From the NCBI GenBank assembly GCA_946887045.1, contig CAMPKC010000044.1:1-38875 (forward strand): a stretch of 38,875 bases of DNA, read 5' to 3'. Each line of letters starts with the position of its first letter. The first letter of the stretch is position 1. The translations under genes were made by a program, and so were the position numbers. This DNA is from an uncultured Sphingobacteriaceae bacterium. Lineage in GTDB: Bacteria; Bacteroidota; Bacteroidia; Sphingobacteriales; Sphingobacteriaceae. The notes beneath the pieces are model-generated. The model had not been told where the DNA came from. It searched no databases and saw only the letters and a program-made list of their open reading frames with translations. Of this stretch, positions 17,716-25,152 are shown piece after piece.

Positions 17716-18117
17716 TGGAATGCCACGACGTACTTGTGGAGCAATGGGGCAATACCCGTACGATATCAGTAAGCACAGAGGGCGATTATACCTGCGAAGT
17801 TACAACGCCCTGCGGCTCGATAAGTTCCGATCACATCGTTATCAAAGTGCTTAGCCTGCCTGAAGCACTTAATACGTTCACTCCAAACGGCGACGGAATA
17901 AACGATACCTGGATGGTGCAGCACCTGGATACTTACCCTTCTGCATCCTTGGATATCTTCAACTGGTATGGTGCAAGAGTATGCACGGCAAAAGGATTTT
18001 TAAGCCCTGGGATGTGAAATCTAATGGCGTCGACTTACCTGTGGGCACCTACTATTATATAATTAACCCCGGCCTTGGAAGAAAAACATCGCCGGACAGA
18101 TTACGATTCTAAAATAG
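17716..18117 (+). pseudogene. T9SS type-B (gliding-motility) C-terminal domain remnant, frameshifted
   Basis: Only the end of a large secreted protein survives, spread over several frames. The first piece reads NATTYLWSNGA (from about 17719). A shifted frame continues TRTISVSTEGDYTCEV, CGSISSDH and the T9SS type-B hallmark NTFTPNGDGINDTW, then FNWYGARV. After another shift near 18000 it reads KPWDVKSNGVDLPVGTYYYI, and after a third near 18090 it ends GQITILK with a stop at 18117. This is the PKD-like plus CHU_C/gliding-motility-associated domain that targets proteins to the type IX secretion system. At least three frameshifts and the missing N-terminal part make it a clear pseudogene. The parent function is unknown. 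Confidence 0.85.
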
Positions 18118-18181
18118 AAAAATGCCGGCAGCTTAATTGCTGTTGCATTAATCCTTCATTGGCCTAAATTATTCTTGTTTC

Positions 18182-18826
18182 CTAAATGCTATAAAGTTGA
18201 TTTTTCATTGCAAAAGCTACAAGCTCGCTGACATTTTTTAATTTAAGCTTCTGCAACAGGTTTTTCCGGTGCTGACTCACTGTATGTATGCTTATGAATA
18301 AGCGATCGGCAATTTCGGCACTTGTATAACCTTCTGTAATAAGTGAGATAATCTCGAGTTCTCTGCAAGAAATACTTCCTCCGCCTTCCAACTTAAAGTT
18401 TTGTTTTCCCGAAGCACCATCTTTCAGGTCCGGAGAAAATACACATCCTCCATCAGCAATAATTCGCAATTTTTCTAACAACACCTCCGGATCTACTTCT
18501 TTATTAAAAAAGCCCTTAACCCCTAGAAGTTTCAATCGAGGTTCTATTCTTTTTCCATTTTCGAAAGTAACAACTACAGTCTTGATTTCTGGATACTTTA
18601 AGCCAATCTCTGTACAGCATGTCAGCCCATCCATAAGTGGCATATTTAAATCGGTTATTACGATATCTACCTCTGTATTTTCCAGCACTTTCAATAATTC
18701 AATACCGTTAGATACTGTGGCTGCGATATGAAAGCCCGGATACTGTTTTATGATCAAAGAAAGTCCCTGAAGAAACAGAGAATGATCGTCTGCAAGGGCC
18801 AGTTTAATTAGTTTATCTGAAGGCAT
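18182..18826 (-). CDS. NarL/FixJ-type response regulator (second of two)
   Basis: A 214-residue two-component response regulator. The receiver domain (residues about 7-125) has the acidic pair in LALADDHS, the phosphoacceptor Asp59 in DIVITDLNMP, and the conserved Lys in GFFNKEVDPE. The C-terminal LuxR-type helix-turn-helix (about 150-210) reads SCRELEIISLITEGYTSAEIADRLFISIHTVSQHRKNLL. It lies 106 bases downstream of another regulator and its kinase on the same strand, separated by a strong dyad. It could be driven by the same kinase or have its own promoter in that gap. DNA targets are unknown. Confidence 0.93.
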   Translation of the reverse strand: MPSDKLIKLALADDHSLFLQGLSLIIKQYPGFHIAATVSNGIELLKVLENTEVDIVITDLNMPLMDGLTCCTEIGLKYPEIKTVVVTFENGKRIEPRLKLLGVKGFFNKEVDPEVLLEKLRIIADGGCVFSPDLKDGASGKQNFKLEGGGSISCRELEIISLITEGYTSAEIADRLFISIHTVSQHRKNLLQKLKLKNVSELVAFAMKNQLYSI

Positions 18827-18898
18827 TTTTATGGCTTAAAACTTGGGCCAATATAAACCTAAGATGATTTATAGAACAAGGGGAAATTTCCTGTATTT

Positions 18899-18920
18899 AG
18901 AACAGGGATTTCCCTGTTCT
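18899..18920. promoter_or_regulatory. 22-bp perfect dyad between two response regulator genes
   Basis: AGAACAGGGA-TT-TCCCTGTTCT is a near-perfect palindrome located 12 bases past the stop of the first regulator. A related half-site AGAACAAGGGGAAATTTCC lies 26 bases to the left, and AGAACAGGGAA occurs again at 19584 inside the end of the kinase gene. It may terminate the upstream operon or act as an operator for the downstream regulator. Confidence 0.5.
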
Positions 18921-18932
18921 GCCGAATGACAA

Positions 18933-19574
18933 TTATTTATCTATGCTGATAAGTTTTCGTCTTAATCCTTCAAGCACCATTCCAACCCGCGATTTTACAT
19001 TGAACTTCTGAAAAACCGATTCCCGGTATCCATCAATGGTCTTCTCAGAAAGACACATTTTTGCTGCAAGTTCTTTATAAGTAAGATCGCTGCTGGCAAG
19101 TTCCAGAAAGTCTTTTTCCCTGTTAGTAAGTTGTGGCTCCCGACTTTCATCGGCCATTATTAACCTTCTATAATTTCGATGAATAGCATCAGAATTGTAA
19201 AAACCTTTACTATAAATTTCTTCTATTGCTTTTTGAAGTTCGGAAGGATGAATGTCTTTTAATAAATAAGCAATTGCGCCCGCTTTCAACATACTTAAAA
19301 TCGATAAATCATCATCTTTCATAGATAATGCGACTGTTTTTATCCCGGGGTATTGTGCTGTTAATATTTTAAGAGCAGCGGGCCCATCTAAAACAGGCAT
19401 ATTTACATCAATTAGTAAGATATCGGGTTTTATTGTTGTGTTAGCCAGCTTTGCAAGCAGATCGTTTCCGTTATTTGCTTCAATCACTACTTCAACTCCA
19501 GCAAAAGTTTGAATAAGGTTAACTAATGATTTTAAAAAAAGTTGCTGATCGTCTGTTACTCCAATCCGTATCAT
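18933..19574 (-). CDS. NarL/FixJ-type response regulator (first of two)
   Basis: A 213-residue response regulator. The receiver has IGVTDDQQ, phosphoacceptor Asp56 in DILLIDVNMP, the Ser/Thr switch in VALSMKDDD, and Lys in AYLLKDIHPSE. The LuxR-type DNA-binding domain reads LTNREKDFLELASSDLTYKE then LAAKMCLSEKTIDGYRESV. It starts only 6 bases after the kinase stop, so the two are almost certainly co-transcribed and form a cognate pair. It is clearly different from the regulator downstream (18182-18826), so the pair is not a recent duplication. Confidence 0.94.
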   Translation of the reverse strand: MIRIGVTDDQQLFLKSLVNLIQTFAGVEVVIEANNGNDLLAKLANTTIKPDILLIDVNMPVLDGPAALKILTAQYPGIKTVALSMKDDDLSILSMLKAGAIAYLLKDIHPSELQKAIEEIYSKGFYNSDAIHRNYRRLIMADESREPQLTNREKDFLELASSDLTYKELAAKMCLSEKTIDGYRESVFQKFNVKSRVGMVLEGLRRKLISIDK

Positions 19575-19580
19575 AGCTTA

Positions 19581-20786
19581 TTAAGAACAGGGAACAGTTA
19601 CAAGGATTGTAGTTCCCTTATTAACATCAGAATCTATTGCCAGCTGTCCGTTTAAAAGTTTAACCCGATCCTGAATATTTGTTATTCCCTGGCCCGTGGA
19701 AGAAAGTCTTTTAAGATCTATGCCAATACCATTATCACCTACTTTTAAGCAGAGAGAGTTGTCTATTTCCTTTAATTCCACAAAAATGCTCGAAGCTTGT
19801 GCATGTTTTATGATATTATTTATTGTTTCCTTAAATATCCTGAATAACACAAACTGAATTCTAGGATCGAGGCTGTCGTTAACTACTACGGAGGAATACT
19901 GCGTTTTATAGGCTCCTGTTCCCGAAATATTAGTTAATTCTGTTTCGATAGATTGAGAGAGGTTAAATTCGGTAATATTATCTTCATATAAACTATGAGA
20001 GATATTTCTTAACTCATAAATGGCCTTACCAACCAGATCAACTGTTTCCCTGGCCTTAAGTTTATAGCTATCGTCATTTAACAGGTTTATGAGGTGCAAA
20101 TTCAATTTAACAACCGATAAGGTATGCCCCACATTGTCGTGTATCTCCTGCGAGATATGATTCAGGGCAGCTTTCTTTTTCTCTTCTGCCAAAAGGATAT
20201 TATTTGCTGCTAGTTTAGTTAAAGCTGTATTTTTTCCATTTTCGAAAACAAGGGCAGTAAAGAAAATAATTAAAACCAGACCAGAATAGCAATTGGTGCT
20301 AAGCATATTGGCCCAGCTCTGATCATAATTATTAGGAAAAGAAAAACCTTGCTTATCAAGCGCTCCTAAAACTATAACAGTTAAGGTATTAAAAACCGCC
20401 CAGAAAATACCTGTTGCTCTTCCCGCCATCAGCATGGTTACAATTGGGGTTGTGGCTAACCAGGGCAAAACAGGCGACTTAAACCCTCCCGAATAATAAA
20501 TAGAAACTAAAATTGTAGCTACGCCAACACATGCATAGAGATTAACTGTTACTAAAAGGTTAAGTCCCCGCTTTATCGCAAAAAGCAGCAATACATTCAA
20601 AAATGCAGTAAAGAACAATAATGGAGTTGCCTCATCCAGTCCTATTAGTATAGTTGTACCTCCATAATTTAGATCATAAAGGGCTGTTAACAGGATAATA
20701 ATTATTACCAGGTTATACTTTCTATATGTCTCAGGTAGCGAGACCTTATCGGCTGGAATAAAATAAGCCGGAATTCTTTTTAGCAT
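19581..20786 (-). CDS. Membrane sensor histidine kinase, HisKA_3/NarX-like type
   Basis: A 401-residue kinase. Residues about 25-175 form six hydrophobic segments with short loops and no recognisable extracellular sensor domain, so the signal may be sensed within the membrane. A short coiled coil leads to the dimerisation/phosphoacceptor region, where SQEIHDNVGHTLSVVKLNL places the phosphorylated His at residue 216. The ATPase domain has KETINNIIKHAQAS (N box), KVGDNGIGID (G1), and TGQGITNIQDRV. It lies 7 bases after the FAD-dependent enzyme gene and 6 bases before its regulator, giving a tight operon. The position suggests it responds to the product or membrane state made by that enzyme; this is inference. 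Confidence 0.94.
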   Translation of the reverse strand: MLKRIPAYFIPADKVSLPETYRKYNLVIIIILLTALYDLNYGGTTILIGLDEATPLLFFTAFLNVLLLFAIKRGLNLLVTVNLYACVGVATILVSIYYSGGFKSPVLPWLATTPIVTMLMAGRATGIFWAVFNTLTVIVLGALDKQGFSFPNNYDQSWANMLSTNCYSGLVLIIFFTALVFENGKNTALTKLAANNILLAEEKKKAALNHISQEIHDNVGHTLSVVKLNLHLINLLNDDSYKLKARETVDLVGKAIYELRNISHSLYEDNITEFNLSQSIETELTNISGTGAYKTQYSSVVVNDSLDPRIQFVLFRIFKETINNIIKHAQASSIFVELKEIDNSLCLKVGDNGIGIDLKRLSSTGQGITNIQDRVKLLNGQLAIDSDVNKGTTILVTVPCS

Positions 20787-20793
20787 GATGCGA

Positions 20794-22539
20794 TTATTTA
20801 AGAATTAAGTTTAATAGTGAAGCAAACCATGGCTTGCTTACTTTCCATTCAAGGCCTCTTTCAAACCTTCTTTTATCCACCCATTTATAATAACAAAGCC
20901 ACCATGGCTCTTTAAATTTCCATATTTTACAGTAAGAAGCATCTACTCCCGAACTATCAATAATATGGTTCACCGCTCTTCTGGCCGCTTCATTTGCCCC
21001 TTCCATAGTAGCAAGATCAGTATTGCTTCTAACATAATCTGAGGCAAGAAAGAAATTAGGAATATCTGTTTTTGCGTCGTTCCTTAGGGCCCAGCTGTTA
21101 GTGGTATTCACAAGCAGCGGTTCTTCGTTATGGTTTATTCCTTTAGAGCCATATTTTGAAGGCTCATTCATTTGAGAATCCAAAAATCCAGCGTTGTTAT
21201 GGAGTTCATCTCCAAATAAAATAGCTCCATCCACATATATCAGCTCAAGATTAGCTTCGTCCAGAATTATTTGACCATCTTTATTTAAAGAAGCCTTCAT
21301 TTGCTCCCATACTTCTTCAATTACTTCTTTTTTTTTACATCTGTTAGCCGGCTTTTTAATGCAAATACCATCGTTCTCCCAATTAGAAACATCAACGGAT
21401 ATTATTCCTTCTACTTTTCTGTTACCATACTCCTTCAAATCAATGGTCCAGTATTGCGCCTGCGAAATAGCTGTCAGGGCCCATGGCGTATCTGCCATAA
21501 TAATGTGGCCCTTATTAATTGAAACATCTTTTTTTAAATAGAACTGTATACCATTCATCCAGGCTACATCATCCTTAAGACGAAGAATATTTTCTAAACT
21601 TTTATCCAGATTGAATATTTCTTTATTTTTAGAAAGCAATTCCGCTGTACGCTCTACAGGAAGGGCGCACAGGTAATAATCGGCGGTATATTTTACTTTT
21701 TTCTCATCTGTCTCGACCCATACCCCATTTATCTCCCGTTCATCAAAGGATAACTCAACAACCTCACTGTTAAAAAAATATTCTACACCTCTTTCTTTTA
21801 AATACTTTAACCATGGGAAAAGCCATACATCATTTGTTGGCCCGTTAAGAATGCGGTCATTCTGTTTAAACGGATTGAGCAAATCGAATATCATTTGAAG
21901 CAGAATATTACCGTTCGTCTTTGTATTGCAAGTTTCGGCTTTTGCAGCTACCAGCGTTCTGGTTAATCCGTTTACAAAAAGACTCTGATACTCTTCGCTA
22001 TAAGCTGAAGCTTCTGTAAACTCCCACCATCCAAGGCGTTCATAATCGTGTATTCGCCTAAGTTCGCAGCTTGTCATTAACTGCCACACTTTATTACCTA
22101 TCAGATCCAGCTCGCCCGGCTTAAGCACACTCTTTAAAATTTTTATCGAATCAGAGATCATTTTTAGATCTCTGCCTGACCGAGGAAAGTGACTTGGAAG
22201 ATAGATGGTTTTTTGTTTGATGCGGGCCATCATAATATCCTCGCACTCTACAAGGTTGTTGTAAACGCTGCCCTTCCATTCTGTGGTATGGTAAGGAATT
22301 CGTTTTAGTGTATCAATTATATGCTTATAGAAACCAGGAAAGAACCTGAAGCCGTGTTCGCCGGGCAGCGCCCTGGTTTGTTCAGTTTTGGTTTTTGGTA
22401 CGTCAACTGATCTTGCTTTTCCACCTGGGATACAAGCTTGCTTTTCAAAAACGGTTACTCTAAAACCCCTTTCAATTAGCTCGTGGGCGGCGCTCATACC
22501 AGCTACACCACCTCCTAAAATAATAACGTGCTTACTCAA
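20794..22539 (-). CDS. FAD-dependent oxidoreductase, phytoene desaturase/hydroxysqualene dehydroxylase-like
   Basis: A 581-residue flavoenzyme. The Rossmann dinucleotide motif ILGGGVAGMSAAHEL opens the protein, followed by VFEKQACIPGGKARS. GEHGFRFFPGFY and the C-terminal FFLASDYVRSNTDLATMEGANEAARRAV are typical of the carotenoid-desaturase and hydroxysqualene-dehydroxylase branch of the amine-oxidase superfamily. The start must be the TTG at 22539: it is preceded by an in-frame TAG a short way upstream and no ATG comes before the Rossmann motif. The C-terminal 40 residues (WKFKEPWWLCYYKWVDKRR) are rich in Trp and Lys and may bind membranes. The substrate is probably an isoprenoid or other lipid. 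It is the first gene of the kinase operon. Confidence 0.88.
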   Translation of the reverse strand: MSKHVIILGGGVAGMSAAHELIERGFRVTVFEKQACIPGGKARSVDVPKTKTEQTRALPGEHGFRFFPGFYKHIIDTLKRIPYHTTEWKGSVYNNLVECEDIMMARIKQKTIYLPSHFPRSGRDLKMISDSIKILKSVLKPGELDLIGNKVWQLMTSCELRRIHDYERLGWWEFTEASAYSEEYQSLFVNGLTRTLVAAKAETCNTKTNGNILLQMIFDLLNPFKQNDRILNGPTNDVWLFPWLKYLKERGVEYFFNSEVVELSFDEREINGVWVETDEKKVKYTADYYLCALPVERTAELLSKNKEIFNLDKSLENILRLKDDVAWMNGIQFYLKKDVSINKGHIIMADTPWALTAISQAQYWTIDLKEYGNRKVEGIISVDVSNWENDGICIKKPANRCKKKEVIEEVWEQMKASLNKDGQIILDEANLELIYVDGAILFGDELHNNAGFLDSQMNEPSKYGSKGINHNEEPLLVNTTNSWALRNDAKTDIPNFFLASDYVRSNTDLATMEGANEAARRAVNHIIDSSGVDASYCKIWKFKEPWWLCYYKWVDKRRFERGLEWKVSKPWFASLLNLILK

Positions 22540-22677
22540 ACAAAAACAATTAGATGAAGACCCCTAAACTCAAATTGAGCCTTTAAATATAAAAAATTAT
22601 CGAATTAGTAAAGAATCAATCTGAAGGCCTATCGGGTCGGGAGACTCTTGTTCATTTAATAATCTGTAGAGTTTGTC

Positions 22678-22950
22678 TTAATTGTCTCGACGGGAGCAAC
22701 AAAATGAGCCAGTGAGGGTACTATCTGCTTCAGACAATAACTTCATCAAAAAAGCCGTCGTTTCTGGATCTGCCTCACTTTTAATCTTGGTCTCCAGGTT
22801 TCCGAAAATATCTTTAGAATTCTTTATTGAAATAATCTCACGTCCATCCTTCGTAACGTTTCTATTTTCGTTACCAGATAGGATAATTGGATCTATGGTC
22901 TTCCGCAATAAGCGCCGTTCTTTCCCAAAAATATGGCCTTCATTCTGCAT
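22678..22950 (-). CDS. Small protein of unknown function with C-terminal Cys pair
   Basis: A 90-residue frame starting with MQNEGHIFGKERR and ending GSFCCSRRDN. The minus strand is preferred because it reads as a polar, protein-like sequence (TKDGREIISIKNSKDIFG, ETTAFLMKLLSEADS), while the opposite frame has the hydrophobic, Ser/Arg-rich look of an antisense shadow. No signal peptide, domain or family is recognised. The vicinal Cys pair near the C-terminus could bind metal or form a disulfide; it also recalls small modified peptides, but no modification gene is adjacent. The FAD enzyme gene starts about 140 bases downstream on the same strand. Confidence 0.45.
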   Translation of the reverse strand: MQNEGHIFGKERRLLRKTIDPIILSGNENRNVTKDGREIISIKNSKDIFGNLETKIKSEADPETTAFLMKLLSEADSTLTGSFCCSRRDN

Positions 22951-23030
22951 TAGAATATTGTGGGAATATTGATTACGGTTGATTTACAAAATTCTTTTAT
23001 TGACAAAGCTTGAGTTCCAAAGCTAATGAA

Positions 23031-23618
23031 CTATCGTTTAGGCAGTGCAAAAGTAATTGAAACACCAATGGCATTAGCCGAATACTTCTTATCAGCCTGG
23101 TCCTTATAAGTCATAGCTGTATAGGTCAATCCTATTACGCTATAAGCTAACTCGACTGTGGGCCCCAGGGCGTTGCGGAAAGTTATGTCTTCTCCGATAC
23201 CGTCCGCTTTAAAACGAATGGCCTGATGAGAAGCTACTCCCGCGCCGAAACGTAGTTTTTTAGTCGCCATCCAGTTCGCGGTAACCTGAACAGGCACTCT
23301 GCTCAAACTAATGTTCGCATTATCAGCCTTAGTCGTTACAAACTTGTATCCCGCCGTAGCATGAAACAATAAATTTTTTAAAGTAGGAACTTGAAATTCA
23401 GCTCCAATTCCGATAGAGGCCCCCTGCCCCGCTTTGACAGATTGCTTGCTTCCGTCAACAAAATAAACTTCTGCCACATCATCGCCACCATATTCAAGGC
23501 CACCCCGAATTAAAAAACGAAAAGGTGAACCTTTCTTTTCGGCTTGTTGGCCAAATGAATCACAAAAGGTTGCGGAGAAAAAAAAGGAAAGCAGTAATAG
23601 TTTCTGGATAGTCGTCAT
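23031..23618 (-). CDS. Outer-membrane beta-barrel-like protein
   Basis: A 195-residue exported protein with a signal peptide ending near SFGQQ (residue 25). The rest is a run of alternating amphipathic strands with Gly and aromatic turns: RFLIRGGLEYGGDDVAEVYF, GASIGIGAEFQV, LLFHATAGYKFVTT, VQVTANWMATKKLRFGAG, NALGPTVELAYSVIGLTYTA and ANAIGVSITFAL. This is the pattern of a small eight-stranded outer-membrane barrel. The C-terminus is LPKR, not the canonical terminal aromatic residue. No binding partner or family is recognised. It is monocistronic. Confidence 0.75.
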   Translation of the reverse strand: MTTIQKLLLLSFFFSATFCDSFGQQAEKKGSPFRFLIRGGLEYGGDDVAEVYFVDGSKQSVKAGQGASIGIGAEFQVPTLKNLLFHATAGYKFVTTKADNANISLSRVPVQVTANWMATKKLRFGAGVASHQAIRFKADGIGEDITFRNALGPTVELAYSVIGLTYTAMTYKDQADKKYSANAIGVSITFALPKR

Positions 23619-23785
23619 ATTCGCGCTCGATACGTGAGATCTGAAATCAGGTTTCGTAAACTACTGCCGGAATTTTTAACTGTCTGAGAGTATGCAAGAT
23701 TGTTTTTTTGTGTAGCCAAAAGAACTGAAAGTATCTGTCTCCCTGAATGCAGGCTGATGAGGACTAAAATACAATATAAGGGCAG

Positions 23786-23893
23786 GAAAAAGCGAAGAAT
23801 TTGCAGACCTCGCTGAATCCTAGTTACCAACGAGGACGATTGGGACTACGAATACACTGCCCAAACGCTGCATACCTCGCGCCAAACTAGGAG
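23786..23893. repeat. Repeat cluster: decayed REP flank and ~50-bp repeat copy B
   Basis: AGCGAAGAATTTGCAGACCT at 23791-23810 resembles the flank GGGCGAAAAATTCGCAGACTT found beside the RAYT remnant at 37317. TTACCAACGAGGACGA at 23824 resembles half of the REP hairpin. It is followed at about 23850-23893 by AATACACTGCCC and CGCTGCATACCTCGCGCC, a shortened copy of the ~50-bp repeat. Confidence 0.6.
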
Positions 23894-23913
23894 GTAATAT
23901 TGCCAACAGAGCA

Positions 23914-24612
23914 CTAGTTAAATGATTGCACAAAAAGCAGCAGTCTGGTCAAATCATTCTCATTTCCAAAATTGACATTCGTACTGCTTATATAAGTTTT
24001 AACTTCTTTTTTATTACGAGGATACGCTAGTAAAAAACCCTTTTCACTTGCTTCAATAAGTTTTTTTGAAGAGGTAAGAAGGTAATATGTATCTGTTAAA
24101 GTAAACGATAGATTCTCATCTACACTCACTCTTTCACCCGTTCCGTCAACGCCAGGCAGCGTAACGACAGGCTTAGCTCCAGAAGCTTTTGAATAGCTGC
24201 CAAAAGCTCCTTTGGCCTCCCGATCGATCAGTTTCAATCTTGATGTTTTTACCAATGAAACCGCTGGATACGCAATAATTTGTTTAACAAAACCGCCTGC
24301 CGGCGAAACAAAAAAGGTATCTTTTGCTATAATAACCTTTTCGACTGTTTCAAGTTTGTTTAAGGCCAGTACGTTATTGCCATCTTTAAAAAGGATTTCT
24401 CCATTTACTCTGCTGTAATTGAGTTTTGCCGGCGTAATACCTTTATTAACAAAAAAGACGCGGCCATCTATGAAATGTGGATAAGCGTATTGAATAGAGG
24501 CAATTGAATCTGCATCGTTAATAGAGTTCAGTTTAATCAATTTGCTCTGAGCAGATGTTGTTTCTCTATGTATCAGAATTAACAACAAAAAACAGAAAAG
24601 ACCTTTTTTCAT
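23914..24612 (-). CDS. Exported protein of unknown function
   Basis: A 232-residue protein with an N-terminal signal peptide (LFCFLLLILIHRETTSAQ). The mature part shows short strands and loops (FIDGRVFFVNKG, LNYSRVNGEILFKDGNNVLAL, DTFFVSPAGGFVKQI). This pattern is seen in Bacteroidota secreted proteins of unknown role, in which a stored value or property is described, but no domain is recognised. It has a good promoter upstream. It is not in an operon: the next gene on this strand (23031-23618) is about 300 bases away, separated by repeat relics. Confidence 0.72.
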   Translation of the reverse strand: MKKGLFCFLLLILIHRETTSAQSKLIKLNSINDADSIASIQYAYPHFIDGRVFFVNKGITPAKLNYSRVNGEILFKDGNNVLALNKLETVEKVIIAKDTFFVSPAGGFVKQIIAYPAVSLVKTSRLKLIDREAKGAFGSYSKASGAKPVVTLPGVDGTGERVSVDENLSFTLTDTYYLLTSSKKLIEASEKGFLLAYPRNKKEVKTYISSTNVNFGNENDLTRLLLFVQSFN

Positions 24613-24630
24613 AAGATGAATATATTATAC

Positions 24631-24661
24631 CAAAGATAATCAGAATGTTTAATCCCCACAA
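24631..24661 (-). promoter_or_regulatory. Bacteroidota promoter for exported protein gene
   Basis: On the minus strand TATCTTTG (complement at 24631-24638) is an exact TAnnTTTG -7 element. A TTG lies 20 bases upstream (complement at 24659-24661), matching -33 spacing. It sits 19 bases before the ATG at 24612, so the leader would be short. Confidence 0.6.
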
Positions 24662-24671
24662 TTCAGACATA

Positions 24672-24728
24672 TCATCGTCCTCGTTTGCAACGAGGATGGA
24701 TCGCGAGCAGCGATTGTATCGCTCATTA
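24672..24728 (+). repeat. REP element copy
   Basis: ATCGTCCTCGTTTGCAACGA begins a REP whose hairpin is CCTCGTT-TGC-AACGAGG. The tail AGCGATTGTATCGCTC matches copies at 30263, 36851 and 37719. It lies in a 540-bp gap (24613-25152) that otherwise holds only a promoter and a doubtful 25-codon frame. Confidence 0.8.
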
Positions 24729-24931
24729 TATTGTAATGATCCGCTATTCCTGTTCTTCTGTTCAATGATTTACAACGATTTGTTTGTAAACGGGACAAAT
24801 AAACAGGTCTACCCAAACTTAAGTTCAGAATAAATCTGTATCATATGGTCTCGAATCAGGAACTTGCGCTTTACTCTAACCAACAAGCCTTTGTTTTTTA
24901 AAGATGAAGATAAACTTCTGAAACCTTTTGG

Positions 24932-25009
24932 TTAATCTACAAACCCAGATACATTTTTATCATCGCCAACCTCTGACTGATCTTCGCTTATTACTACAAA
25001 ATTTTCCAT
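24932..25009 (-). CDS. Possible 25-residue small ORF
   Basis: A short ATG-started frame reading MENFVVISEDQSEVGDD then KNVSGFVD. It is acidic and begins 144 bases past the recQ stop on the same strand. It is too short for family assignment, and conservation is unknown. It is listed because its composition is protein-like and the surrounding 540-bp gap has no other gene. Confidence 0.2.
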   Translation of the reverse strand: MENFVVISEDQSEVGDDKNVSGFVD

Positions 25010-25152
25010 AACAATTATTTAGATTCCTACAAATTACGCTCGCTCGGCGCGTTTAAAGAATGATGCAGGTCACCATGATTTATGATATGGGGGACATTTT
25101 AATATAAGCGGGAATGAAAAGTAAATAATAGTCTATAATTTCGACCGGAACA

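Noticed and set aside
22682..22972. 96-residue plus-strand frame opposite the small Cys-pair protein
   Set aside because: It has the Ser/Arg/Phe-rich composition of an antisense shadow; the minus-strand frame is more protein-like.
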